Of a stretch of DNA of 64,000 nucleotides, positions 55,028 through 63,847 are shown in pieces. The DNA comes from Bradyrhizobium elkanii USDA 76 (GTDB taxonomy: Bacteria > Pseudomonadota > Alphaproteobacteria > Rhizobiales > Xanthobacteraceae), in NCBI RefSeq assembly GCF_023278185.1, contig NZ_CP066357.1:310001-374000 (forward strand). The letters run 5' to 3'. Positions within the stretch are counted from its first letter, which is position 1; the number at the start of each line of letters is the position of its first letter. The notes below the pieces were generated by a model that was not told the origin of the DNA, did no database searches, and was given only the letters and a program-made list of their open reading frames with translations. Both the position numbers and the translations under genes were made by a program.

Positions 55028-55485
55028 GTTCCTTTCGCGGGTACATCTGGGATGTATCCGAGCTGCTGCGTGAGAGCGGCCAGGGCCTGGCGAGCTTCCT
55101 CCAGCGTCGCTGTCGCCTTGTTAAAGAGCTGCCGCGCTTCATTTGATTGAGTGACCGCTCTTGCACCGGCACCAAAGAGCTTTTTCCTGATTGATGGAGG
55201 TCGATCCTCGAGTACTGCCCGCTTCAGGTCTGCGAGGGTGCTCATGAGCGCTCGATGTGCGCGCGCTTGCGCCTTTTCAGAGTCCGCGGCAGCGGCTAGC
55301 GCGTCACGATAACGCCGTACCGCCTCGACGGTCCGCTCTTCAAGATGAGAATCGTCGCTCAATGGCTCGTTCTCGCTACTTGCACGGTCGAAGCCACAGG
55401 CGTCATGCTCGTTGGATGACAAATCGCTCTCAACCTCTCTGAGAGTACAACCTGACGCCACGTGCGCTTCAAGCGTCTTGAACAA
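55024..55485 (-). CDS. hypothetical coiled-coil protein, N-terminus possibly lost
   Basis: 153 aa. The second half is strongly helical and heptad-like: RTVEAVRRYRDALAAAADSE, QARAHRALMSTLADLKRAVL, SNEARQLFNKATATLEEARQ, ALAALTQQLGYIPDVPAKGT. The frame starts with TTG right behind an in-frame stop and adjoins the IS66 end at about 55495, so the true start may have been removed by the IS. Function unknown. Confidence 0.5.
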   Translation of the reverse strand: MFKTLEAHVASGCTLREVESDLSSNEHDACGFDRASSENEPLSDDSHLEERTVEAVRRYRDALAAAADSEKAQARAHRALMSTLADLKRAVLEDRPPSIRKKLFGAGARAVTQSNEARQLFNKATATLEEARQALAALTQQLGYIPDVPAKGT

Positions 55486-55499
55486 TCATTACTTTCGCC

Positions 55500-56680
55500 G
55501 CCGCTTCATCAGATTGCGCATCGGCGGTAGTTGCTAAGTATCCGTCCGGTGAGGACGTCAGTCAGATAGGCCTGCGGCTCGACGCCGCACAGCTTGCAGG
55601 TCTCGATCAGCCAAGCGACTCAGGCCCAGTTCTCCGCGCCCTCATCATGCCACGTGAACAGCGCATTCTTGCGGTTAAGGATAAGAGGACGGATGCTTCG
55701 CTCGACAACATTGGTGTCCAGCTCGATACGGCCGTCGTCGAGGAAGCGCGTCAGGCCAACCCAGTGGTTCAAGGCGTAACGGATGTGCTCGGCGATTGTC
55801 GCTTTGCCCGAGACGCGGGTGAGTTGCTGCTCGAACCAGGCCTTGAGCGCCAGCACCAGCGGCTTGCTGAGCTCCTGGCGGACGGCACGGCGCTCATCGG
55901 CGCTGCGGCCCCTGATCGACTTCTCGACGGCATAGAGAGCGGCGATACGCTCGAGTGCTTCACTCGCGATCGGGCAGGCCGTCCTGGCGCCGCCGCAGAT
56001 GAGCCCAGCAGAAGGCGAGCGTGATCGCCGCGTCAGGCCCGGTGTCGGCGACGGTCTTGTAGACGATATAGCCGTCGCATTGCACGATGCCGCGATAACT
56101 GTCGAGCAGCTTGAAGGCGTGGACGGCGCCGCGACCGGGCGCGTAAGTGTAGGCCACCGCCGGCGGGTCGGCCCCGCCCCACGGCCGATCGTCGCGCGCG
56201 ATCGCCCAGAAGAAGCCCTTCTTGGTGCGGCCGCGGCCGGGGTCGAGCACCGGCGCTGTTGTCTCGTCGACCGCGATCTTGCTCGCGGTCAGAATGATCT
56301 GCGCAGCCTGAGCCAGAGCGGACGAAGCTCCACGGCCGCATGGCCGCCCCAGAACGCCAGGACCGAGCGCTTGATGTCAATACCTTGCGCCAGCAGCACC
56401 TGAACCTGCCGGCACAGCGGCAGGTGCCAAGCATATTTGGCGACCGGCACATGGGCGACCATCGCCTCAGTTGGCAACCCGCCCTTGATCAGCCGCTCCG
56501 GTGCCGGCGCCTGAACCACGCCATCCGTGCAGGCCCGGCAGCCATATTTGGGGCGATGGGTGACGATCACGCGGAATTGCGCCGAGACGACATCGGGCCG
56601 CCGTGAGGTCTCCTCACCGATCACATGCCGAGGCGCGCGGCAGCACGGACAGCGGGTCATTTCTCGGTCTCGTGCCGTTG
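55500..56680 (-). pseudogene. IS66 TnpC, several frameshifts and a stop (unit 5)
   Basis: In order along the minus strand: RCPCCRAPRHVIGEETSRRP, VIVTHRPKYGCRACTDGVVQ, AKYAWHLPLCRQVQVLLAQG, then in other frames MLDPGRGRTKKGFFWAIARD, LLDSYRGIVQCDGYIVYKTV, ALKAWFEQQLTRVSGKATIA and NVVERSIRPLILNRKNALFT. A TGA follows GAENWA. tnpA and tnpB are missing. Distinct in sequence from units 1-3. Confidence 0.8.
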
Positions 56681-57339
56681 GAGCATTCGAGCGGCGCCAC
56701 CATCCGACGGTATCACCAAGGGCGGCAATGCTCTGGCGAGGCGCGCTCTGATCGAGGGGACGTTGATCTGAAGCGATTCGGCCCGAAAAACGGTCAACTA
56801 CAACAATTTGTAGCTTACGGAAGCTGCTATTCGGCTTAACATTCGAAATCATCGCGGTGACGGGCTTTGCGGCCGCATTGGAGCGGCTCCAATCACCGAA
56901 AGTCTCGTGTGATGCCAAGCTTCCTTGTTGTCAGTTCCAAATTGAAGGACGCCCAGCCAGATCCACCTAAGGCTGCGCGCTTTATGACGTTGGGGGGCTG
57001 TAATTAAGGAGAAGGGCAAGCAGGGTCATTCGCAGTTGGAGATCGCGCCGTACCCCAGTTCACTGCGCGACCGGAGGCTCGAGCCCGGAAGCCTGGCATT
57101 GGTCAAATTTCACGAACGGTTGGCTGCGGGGCTCGATTCCGAGATTGCCTTGGCGCCAGCGGTGCAAGACCTGCTAGACCTCCTCAATGGTAATCAGGTC
57201 GTCGCCATCGATGATGATGGCGCAGGCCCGCGACCTGGACACGGGGGGGTGTGCCCCGACCGCCGATCCCCGATCGCTGCTGTCGTTCGCGCTTTATTGC
57301 AACGTGCTGCTGAGTATATGCGCCCCGGAGGCAGACCAG
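56681..57339. other. 659 bp upstream region of the oxidase cluster
   Basis: A 136-codon ORF from TTG 57036 lacks a ribosome site and recognisable content. A GG-N10-GC pair at 57151-57166 resembles a sigma-54 -24/-12 element but could be chance. The promoter of the downstream genes should lie in this stretch. Confidence 0.4.
57151..57166 (+). promoter_or_regulatory. weak sigma-54-like -24/-12 match
   Basis: TGGCGCCAGCGGTGCA fits TGGCAC-N5-TTGCA at 13 of 16 conserved or spacer positions, including the GG and GC spaced by 10. It lies 174 bp before the ATG at 57340. I see no convincing NifA upstream site (TGT-N10-ACA). Confidence 0.2.
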
Positions 57340-58554
57340 ATGAATACCAACCCACCCGTTCAGCTCACCGCGAATTTCTCCATTTCCACTCGCGAGCAGT
57401 CGCCGCACCCGGCGCAGGGGCTATTTTCGCACAAGTCCGTTAGCATTGCTGGCCGGCAGCGAAAACGCCCGCTTGGCCTGCTCAGCGATTTTGTCACCGA
57501 TGAACTGCCGCACCGCGTTGCGGAGATTAGATGCAGTGAACAACCAAATGAGGCGGTCCGGCTCCTTGGCCGCAGCATCAACGCAATACTTTCGAAGGCG
57601 GACTATGATGCTCAGCTGCTGAGCCTACCGCAGTCCGATTTTGGCATCGCCAAGACCGACATCCATTATCTTGTCAATTGTTTGTATCAGATGTCGGCGT
57701 TTGCGGGTCTTAATCCGATGGACGCCGGGCGGACGGTGGGCGACCCGCTAAACCGCCTCGCACGCTTAAGCTGTCAGCAGCAGCCCAGCATTGATGTCCT
57801 CTCCTATGAAGATGTCATTCTCACGAATCCGTTGCAGAGCGACCCGCGCTTATATTGTCTCGGAGCGGCCGGGGTCGAGGAGCGAGATTTTTGTTTGGGC
57901 CATCAACTGATCGAGGGCGACTTACAATCAGCGATGGATGCTCTGCTTGAGTTGCGCGATACGCTCGACGTGGATGCGCGTCAATGTCTTACGCGGTGCT
58001 TGAAGCACCTTGACTCGGCAATTTATGTTCTGACCCGCTTTCATGAGCGGATGTCGCTTGATCTGTTTGGGCATTTTCGTGCGTACTATGTAAAAAATCC
58101 CTACAAGAATCGGCTTGGCCCAAGCGGCCGCTTTTCTGCTCGCATGGTGGCTGTCTCAGTTCTTCTCATGGGTGAAGAACTCTTTCACCAGAGCCTGCAA
58201 TTTTATAGGGACATATATCGACTATCTGACCACTATCCCCAAGCCTGCATTCGCGAGGTATTCCGCTGGCTAGTGCCAGATAACGGGAGTGGTGAACTCG
58301 ACCCAACTTGGTTAGAAGGGGGGGAGGCGGCATTTCCCAGGTCTGCGACTGTTTCGTCCGCTGTAGAACGCCACGGCTACGAGATCGGAAAACTGCGAGC
58401 ATCCTGTGTTCGTGCGTTAGATCAGTTCACCCGAATGCATCGTAACACGGCGTTAAAATATACCATTGAGCCGGGCCATTCAGTTAGCGGCGCCGAAGCG
58501 GAGGAGTGTGTTGAGGCCATCCTTTGTCAACGGCTATTGACGGCGCGGTATTGA
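57340..58554 (+). CDS. possible PrnB/indoleamine dioxygenase-like enzyme
   Basis: 404 aa from ATG 57340, chosen for GGAGG eight bases upstream (the frame is open from 57187). A Ser/Thr/Gln-rich start precedes a mostly helical protein. The central motif is LTRFHERMSLDLFGHFRAYY, then NPYKNRLGPSGRFSARM and LMGEELFHQSLQFYRD. The order His..R.., a Phe/Tyr-rich helix, G-P-S and a later acidic G-E-E reminds me of PrnB and other heme-binding IDO-superfamily proteins, in which a conserved His would bind heme. This is remote pattern matching. If right, the enzyme would oxidise an indole or related compound. First gene of the cluster running to 63119. Confidence 0.4.
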   Translation: MNTNPPVQLTANFSISTREQSPHPAQGLFSHKSVSIAGRQRKRPLGLLSDFVTDELPHRVAEIRCSEQPNEAVRLLGRSINAILSKADYDAQLLSLPQSDFGIAKTDIHYLVNCLYQMSAFAGLNPMDAGRTVGDPLNRLARLSCQQQPSIDVLSYEDVILTNPLQSDPRLYCLGAAGVEERDFCLGHQLIEGDLQSAMDALLELRDTLDVDARQCLTRCLKHLDSAIYVLTRFHERMSLDLFGHFRAYYVKNPYKNRLGPSGRFSARMVAVSVLLMGEELFHQSLQFYRDIYRLSDHYPQACIREVFRWLVPDNGSGELDPTWLEGGEAAFPRSATVSSAVERHGYEIGKLRASCVRALDQFTRMHRNTALKYTIEPGHSVSGAEAEECVEAILCQRLLTARY

Positions 58555-58670
58555 TAAAGATCCGACGCAATTGTCTAGTAACGAGATGCTGTAGCCGTCC
58601 GATAGTCGGGACGTATGGTCGATGTCCCAAAACGAAGCAGTCTTTCGTAGGTTCGCACCAGGAGATAGCG

Positions 58671-58925
58671 ATGCTGTATGGCGCCTACACAGAAGCGCGT
58701 TTGCGGATGCTGGTGCGCCCGGACGGGGCGTGCGCCGATGATTTACGCGATATCGGGAAAGCATACATTCGGTCAGGTGGCGACTTTACCATTGCGCATA
58801 TTGCTTTTCGGCTCGCTGCAATGGGAGGATTGAAAGCTGTTGATCGTGATGTCGCAGAGCTGAAGCGCATCCGGGTCAGATCCCGCCTTTCATCAACGCG
58901 GCCTTGGAAGGAGGATTCTTCGTGA
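58671..58925 (+). CDS. small hypothetical protein
   Basis: 84 aa from ATG 58671, with AGGAGATAGCG directly upstream: MLYGAYTEARLRMLVRPDGA, DDLRDIGKAYIRSGGDFTIA, HIAFRLAAMGGLKAVDRDVA. It looks like a small soluble helical protein. The frame is open upstream to 58524 but the ribosome site favours 58671. It lies 116 bp after the preceding gene and may share its transcript. No family recognised. Confidence 0.5.
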   Translation: MLYGAYTEARLRMLVRPDGACADDLRDIGKAYIRSGGDFTIAHIAFRLAAMGGLKAVDRDVAELKRIRVRSRLSSTRPWKEDSS

Positions 58926-59327
58926 ATTGGAATCAAGATCTGTTGCTCTGGGTGGGTACAGCCAGTGGCTATCAATTGGAGTGGCGCGCACCGCGAGAGG
59001 ACGGATGATCGGGAGGCGCATAAACGGGGAGGTTGCGCTCCCAAGGGGCTTTCTTTGTGGGAAAGCACTCGCAGATTCGGTCTATCGGCAGCAATGATTG
59101 GGCCAGGTTGAGCGCAATGTGACTCATCCGCGCTTAGCTTCCTTGAGGAAAGCTGAGAGAAGCTCCCGTATCGGCTCGAACTGGAGCGGGAGACGTTTTG
59201 TTCGAATCGGGCCGGCAGCACTGGTTGGATCACCGGGCATCTGTAAAAAAATATGGAAAGGAGATTGCGGAAGTGGTCCTATCGATTGCACTGCCGACGC
59301 CGTGAGAAATTTGAACTGGGAAGGGCT
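58926..59327. other. 402 bp gap before the dapA-like gene
   Basis: No supported ORF. It contains a palindrome at 59136-59154 and an AT-rich stretch (GTAAAAAAATATGG near 59243) that may hold the promoter of the four downstream genes. Confidence 0.4.
59136..59154. promoter_or_regulatory. palindromic operator-like site
   Basis: AGCTTCCT and AGGAAAGCT are near-perfect inverted arms around TG, about 175 bp before the dapA-like start. The arms are in the size range of LysR or GntR operators. It is not a tts box: the spacing differs. Confidence 0.25.
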
Positions 59328-60263
59328 ATGGACAGAAATAGTGTGAGTTGGTTCGGTTATATTCCTGCAATCACCACCCCCTTTCGCAAGAATGGATCTA
59401 TCGCGTGGGACGACTTTGCGGTGGAACTAGATTGGTATGTCACCGAGCGAATGCATGGTGTCGTAGTGGCTGGCACGTCGGGTGAATGGTTTAGTCTGAG
59501 CGAAGACGAGCGCAGTGAACTATTTAGTCAAACCAGCCGCGGTATCGATAGCCGCATCACGACATTGGGAGGTTGTAACGCCTACACGGCAGATGAGGCG
59601 ATTCGTCACGCCAGGGCCGCGGAGAGGGCTGGACTGGACGGCATTCTGCTGACGCCGCCTCCATATGTTGTGCCAAACAGGCGCGAGCTTGTTCAATTTT
59701 ACCGCGAAGTTTCAGACGCAACCGACATACCTATTTGTGTATACAACTGGCCCCGCGGTTGTGTCGTCGACATGGATATAGAGACTCTTAGCGAGATCTC
59801 CGATATAGATCACGTCGTTGCTATAAAAAACTCGACTGGAAATTTCTCCGCCTTCCTGGACGGCCTGTATGCTTTGGGTCGAAAAGTGCGTTACTTCAAC
59901 ATGCCCACTTCCGAGCTCGGAGCGGACATTGCGGGTCTTGGTCTCTCGGATGGGCTCATGGGAGCTGGCGGTATCCTGGGATCCGGGCATCCGGACTTTT
60001 GGCGTGCGATTCAGGAGGGCGACCGTCAACGAGCCGTGGTGCTCGGGGAGCGCGACCGGATCATCATGCGCGAATTGTTTAACAAGGACTACGCTGGTGC
60101 ATTTGGTAATGCGCAGGCAATTCTCAAAACTGCTCTGCGGTTGCGGGGTGTCCCTGCTGGGTACGTTCGCAGGCCCCTTCTTGATCTCGCTGCCGAGGAG
60201 GTTCGACGCGTCGCGGACACGCTCCAGCGCCTCGGGATTGAGGTTGTGAACGAAGATGCCTGA
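59328..60263 (+). CDS. DapA-family lyase/deaminase (HypD/LhpC-like candidate)
   Basis: 311 aa, class I Schiff-base TIM barrel of the dihydrodipicolinate synthase/N-acetylneuraminate lyase family. PAITTPF is at about residues 13-19 and the carboxylate-binding GTSGE at 49-53. The catalytic Tyr is in VYNWP (about 139) and the Schiff-base Lys in VVAIKNSTG (about 167). In the lysine pathway dapA is housekeeping. Here it lies next to genes for a heteromeric amine dehydrogenase, as does the deaminase of pyrroline-4-hydroxy-2-carboxylate in hydroxyproline breakdown. ATG 59328 follows GGGAAGGG. Overlaps the next gene by 8 bp. Confidence 0.88.
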   Translation: MDRNSVSWFGYIPAITTPFRKNGSIAWDDFAVELDWYVTERMHGVVVAGTSGEWFSLSEDERSELFSQTSRGIDSRITTLGGCNAYTADEAIRHARAAERAGLDGILLTPPPYVVPNRRELVQFYREVSDATDIPICVYNWPRGCVVDMDIETLSEISDIDHVVAIKNSTGNFSAFLDGLYALGRKVRYFNMPTSELGADIAGLGLSDGLMGAGGILGSGHPDFWRAIQEGDRQRAVVLGERDRIIMRELFNKDYAGAFGNAQAILKTALRLRGVPAGYVRRPLLDLAAEEVRRVADTLQRLGIEVVNEDA

Positions 60264-61431
60264 AACAGTCGATTGCCTAGTGGTCGGCGGCGGCTTGCTA
60301 GGCTCGGCACTGGCGTATTACTTGGTGTGTTCGGGGAGCACCGCGTGTCTTGTTGAGAAAGACCAACTGAATCAGCACGCCTCCGGGCGAAATGCGGGCA
60401 GCCTCCATTTCCAGCTCGAATATCGAATGATTGAGCACGGACTGGATGCAGCGAAGAAGGCGGCTGAGGCCCTGCCACTACATCTCGATGCCGCGCGGGA
60501 GTGGAGCCTGCTGAGCACTAGAATAGGTGAGAATGTTGGCGTCTTGCAGAGTGGCGGAATGATGCTTGCGGAAACGAGCGAGCAGGCGCTACTCCTGGAG
60601 AGAAAAACCGAACTCGAGCGCAGTTATGGGCTGGAGAATCGAATGCTTTCGAGCGATGAGATTCACCAGAGAGCACCTTATCTCAGCTCGGCAATTGTTG
60701 CAGCGGCGCTTTGCCCTCTAGAGGGTAAGGCGAATCCGCGCGGCGCCACTTTGGCATTTGCCAAAGTTGCTGAGGAGTTTGGAGCACGGATCCGGGCGGG
60801 TATAGCCGTGACCGGCGTGAAACAACAACGGGGCCGCTGGAGGACAACCCTTTCCGACGGGAGCGAAATTTTAGCGCGTAAGGTCGCCATTGCTGCAGGT
60901 CCCTGGTCGGCTCGCATCGCCGCTATGGCAGGGATTGCCCTTCCAGTCGTGCCGATCGGATTGATGATGGCGGCAACGGTCCAAGTGGCGCCATTTATCA
61001 AGCATCTCATCCAACATGCAGGACGGCGTCTATCATTGAATCAATCGGCCGAGGGTACCATTCTGGTAGGTGGGGGATGGCCCGCACGCCTGCATGAGAC
61101 AGGCGGAGTTTATGATCTGGATCTGCCGCCCGAAATCTTGCCTTCATCGATTCAGGGCAATTTGCGCGCCGCCGTTTCGGTGGTGCCGAGGATTGGTGAG
61201 ATCCCGGTCCTTCGCATATGGAGTGGTGCAACCTTGCTCGTTGCCGATCAATTGCCTCTTGTCGGAGCCTTGCCGCGCCGCTCGGATCTCTTCATTGCAA
61301 CAGGAGGATCCGCGTTCACGCTCGGGCCCACCTACGCGCGGGTACTTGCAAGCATGATCTTGGAGAAGCCTGTTGATCTCGATGTGTCGCGCTTCGATCC
61401 CGGCCGCTTCGTGAGTCTAAATAATGCTTAA
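60256..61431 (+). CDS. DAO-type FAD dehydrogenase subunit (beta)
   Basis: 391 aa. The FAD-binding GGGLLG is at residues 11-16, followed by SGSTACLVEKDQLNQHASGR with Arg and Gly typical of D-amino acid oxidase-like proteins. NPRGATLAFAKVAEEFGARI lies in the middle and LIATGGSAFTLGPTYARVLA near the end completes the FAD site. The length matches HcnC, the opine oxidase B subunit and the beta subunit of D-hydroxyproline dehydrogenase. It would oxidise an amino or imino acid in the membrane-associated complex formed with the next two products. Overlaps both neighbours by 8 bp. Confidence 0.9.
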   Translation: MPETVDCLVVGGGLLGSALAYYLVCSGSTACLVEKDQLNQHASGRNAGSLHFQLEYRMIEHGLDAAKKAAEALPLHLDAAREWSLLSTRIGENVGVLQSGGMMLAETSEQALLLERKTELERSYGLENRMLSSDEIHQRAPYLSSAIVAAALCPLEGKANPRGATLAFAKVAEEFGARIRAGIAVTGVKQQRGRWRTTLSDGSEILARKVAIAAGPWSARIAAMAGIALPVVPIGLMMAATVQVAPFIKHLIQHAGRRLSLNQSAEGTILVGGGWPARLHETGGVYDLDLPPEILPSSIQGNLRAAVSVVPRIGEIPVLRIWSGATLLVADQLPLVGALPRRSDLFIATGGSAFTLGPTYARVLASMILEKPVDLDVSRFDPGRFVSLNNA

Positions 61432-61717
61432 TGGGCATTACCTCCCGGGTTCACGCGGTTCGGAAATAGAACTATCCGTGAATGGCAATTCCGTCGTTTG
61501 CCACCGCGGTGATACTTTGCTTGCCGCCCTCCTTGCGTCCGGCCTGCGATCCTTTCGTCGGTCGATCGTTAGCAATGAGCCGCGTGCGCCATGCTGCAAT
61601 ACGGGGGTCTGTTTCGACTGCATGGTTACTGTGAATGGGACGTCATACATAAGGGCATGCATGATTGATGCCGAGCCCGGGATGGCCGTCGAGACCGGAG
61701 ACAAGACTGATGGCTGA
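61424..61717 (+). CDS. [2Fe-2S] small subunit of the heteromeric dehydrogenase (gamma)
   Basis: 97 aa, of the short ferredoxin type seen as HcnA and as gamma subunit of hydroxyproline or opine dehydrogenases. A beta-grasp start (IELSVNGNSVVCHRGDTLLA) is followed by the cluster-binding block PCCNTGVCFDCMVTV, with Cys at about 58, 63 and 66, and RACM with Cys 79. All four ligands can be accounted for. It is translationally coupled on both sides. Confidence 0.9.
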   Translation: MLNGHYLPGSRGSEIELSVNGNSVVCHRGDTLLAALLASGLRSFRRSIVSNEPRAPCCNTGVCFDCMVTVNGTSYIRACMIDAEPGMAVETGDKTDG

Positions 61718-63119
61718 TCTCAAGTGTTTTGACGTGGCCATCATTGGTGCAGGTCCGGCCGGTATGTCCGCAGCGCTTGAATGTTGTCGAAACCTATCCG
61801 TCGTTGTTTTCGATGAGCAAGGACGGGCAGGGGGGCAGATATTTCGACAGCCGCCGCCGCACCCCTCCGTCCAAGTGAACTCTCCCGCTTGCCGTCTCTA
61901 TCCCTTTGGCGATGTATTAGTGAGAAAGGCGGAGGCCGAGTCGCGCATAGACTGGCGATTCAGACAGACAGTTTGGGGCATATTTCCCGATGAGGATCGA
62001 ATCCGCGTTTGTACAAACAAAACAACCGTCTTGGCGAGGAAGACGTTGGTGGCCACCGGCGCCTATGAAATGCCAGTAGCTTTCCCGGGATGGACGCTTC
62101 CTGGCGTAATGGGGGTGGGAGCGATCCAGACGCTGCTCAGGAGCCAAAATGTCTTGCTTGGGCGGCGGTTCGTATTGGCGGGATCACACCCGCTTCTTAT
62201 TCTCGTTGCCGATATGCTTCTCGCGGCCGGTGCGGAGATACAGGAAGTTGCAATCGCGAGGTCGCGCCCTCGTTTTCGAGAGATCTTGGATGGATTGCTC
62301 GCCGTTCCTGGGAATATTCCAATTTTTAAAGAGACTGCTAGCTCTCTTTACAAACTCACAAAAGCGCGTGTGTCGATTCGGTTCGGGAGGATTATGGTCG
62401 AAGCTCGCGGTAACGAGGAGGGACTGACTCACGTTACGTTGTCAGATTGTGATCGCGATTGGATTCCGAGCGGAGCGCACCGTGTGTTTGAAACGGATAT
62501 TCTCGGGACGGGCTTCGGATTGCTTCCGTCCACTGAGCTTTGCCGCCAGATAGGTTGTGCAACACAATGGGATAGCCGAAATGGCGGCTGGATAGTGAAG
62601 CATGATGGATTTCAGCGTACCACTGTGAGAAACGTCTACGTGGCGGGAGAACCAGCGGGCATCCGCGGCGCTGCGAGCGCTCGTACTGAAGGCGAACTCG
62701 CGGGGCTAATGATTGTGCAAGACTTGATCCCGCAGCGGCGAGATGATCGATTGATCCGCCGTAACCTGTCGCAGACGAAGCGTAATCGGAAATTCTCGGA
62801 TCGAGTCGCGAAATTTTTTCAACCTAACATGAGAGCGCTGTCTGATCTGGCAAGCGATGGAACTGTGATCTGTCGATGCGAGGATGTGAAACGTTCTGCA
62901 GTCACGAAGTTTCTAGAGAGAAATAGCCACACGACCTCGATCAACAGTGTTAAGCTAGCCTGCCGTACTGGTATGGGCTTTTGTCAAGGACGATATTGTC
63001 ATCACACACTTGCGCAAATCCTGTCCAATGCCACAAGTCAGCCCGTTGAGCGGTGCGGAGAGTTTACGGCTCGGGTGCCGATCAAGCCAATTTCGGCCAG
63101 AGATTTATCAGATGTTTAG
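61710..63119 (+). CDS. FAD/NAD-binding subunit with C-terminal Cys cluster (alpha)
   Basis: 469 aa from ATG 61710. GAGPAG at residues 13-18 binds FAD, followed by GRAGGQIFRQPPP and the second dinucleotide region TLVATGAYEMPVAFPGWTLP. VYVAGEPAGIRGAASA is the closing FAD motif. The C-terminal domain has CRCED (about 387) and CRTGMGFCQGRYC (about 417-429), a BFD-like four-Cys site. The architecture is that of HcnB, opine oxidase A and the alpha subunit of D-hydroxyproline dehydrogenase. Last gene of the overlapping set. Confidence 0.9.
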   Translation: MADLKCFDVAIIGAGPAGMSAALECCRNLSVVVFDEQGRAGGQIFRQPPPHPSVQVNSPACRLYPFGDVLVRKAEAESRIDWRFRQTVWGIFPDEDRIRVCTNKTTVLARKTLVATGAYEMPVAFPGWTLPGVMGVGAIQTLLRSQNVLLGRRFVLAGSHPLLILVADMLLAAGAEIQEVAIARSRPRFREILDGLLAVPGNIPIFKETASSLYKLTKARVSIRFGRIMVEARGNEEGLTHVTLSDCDRDWIPSGAHRVFETDILGTGFGLLPSTELCRQIGCATQWDSRNGGWIVKHDGFQRTTVRNVYVAGEPAGIRGAASARTEGELAGLMIVQDLIPQRRDDRLIRRNLSQTKRNRKFSDRVAKFFQPNMRALSDLASDGTVICRCEDVKRSAVTKFLERNSHTTSINSVKLACRTGMGFCQGRYCHHTLAQILSNATSQPVERCGEFTARVPIKPISARDLSDV

Positions 63120-63125
63120 CAGATG

Positions 63126-63395
63126 CCTTTTCTGTTACGAGGCCGGCCCGACTGGCTATGGCCTTTATCGCCTGATCCGGTTCCTCGGCCGTGAACGCAC
63201 GGTGGTGGCAACATATGGGTTCCCGATGAAGGCCCGAGGCGATGCGCGATCTCGTTCGCGCCCGAGCGGCAGCGGTTGAAGCGCTGCGGGTCCCATCGGC
63301 AACAGGTGAGCGCGTTCATGCCCAGCACGGCCGCACCTATCCCCGCAAGAAGGGCTGGAGTTATCTGCGCTGGTTTCAGAAACAGAAGTGACCTG
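63126..63395 (+). pseudogene. IS110 transposase fragment with internal deletion
   Basis: FCYEAGPTGYGLYRLIRFLG (N-terminal third) is joined to VPDEG and, in another frame, MRDLVRARAAAVEALR, ending with HGRTYPRKKGWSYLRW. The region between and the whole C-terminal domain are missing. Confidence 0.75.
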
Positions 63396-63455
63396 CTCCC
63401 CTGAAACGCCCTCGGTTTTGAGTTAGGGTTCTGTCCTCCACCGAGAAGACAGGCG

Positions 63456-63610
63456 ATGCGTAAAGGCAGGTTCACAGAAGATCATCGGGGTCTTGAAGGA
63501 ACACGCCGCCGGGATGTCGGCGAGCGATCTCTGCCGTAAGCACGACATCAGCGATGACGTTCTACAAGTGGCGGTCGCGCTATGGCGAGCTATGGCGGAA
63601 TCTGGGTGAT
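63456..63610 (+). pseudogene. IS3-family OrfA fragment, frameshifted
   Basis: In shifting frames: MRKGRFTE, IIGVLKEHAAGMSASDLCRK, FYKWRSRYG. This is the HTH part of an IS407-type OrfA with at least two indels. Confidence 0.65.
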
Positions 63611-63683
63611 GACGGTGTGAGGAAGGCGGCGTATCGAGGCGGGTGACGAGCCTGCCAGAACCTCTCGAGGAGAGCGATACGCC

Positions 63684-63737
63684 ATGACCGAGACTACCAA
63701 TGTTCTTGCTTTCCGTCAGCCGTCCGCGGTTGATGGT
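63684..63737 (+). pseudogene. IS256-family transposase, N-terminal scrap
   Basis: MTETTNVLAFRQPSAVDG matches the first residues of an IS256-type transposase known from Bradyrhizobium; the remaining about 380 residues are absent. A strong AGGAG lies upstream. The ORF continues into unrelated sequence to 63905. Confidence 0.6.
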
Positions 63738-63847
63738 AAGCGACGTTCGCGTCCCATTCGCAAAGGTTTGGCGTGGGGATTGCAGTCTGTTGATCAACGT
63801 GTTTGCAAATCGTTGGCGGGGGGTATGGAGGCGGCAACGACGGAGAA

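Noticed and set aside
57340..58554. type III effector
   Set aside because: The Ser/Gln-rich N-terminus is suggestive, but there is no tts box and the gene heads a metabolic cluster; an enzyme is more likely.
59136..59154. tts box (type III secretion regulator TtsI site)
   Set aside because: AGCTT...AAAGCT is reminiscent, but the spacing between the arms is longer than in tts boxes and the flanking GTC/CC elements are missing.
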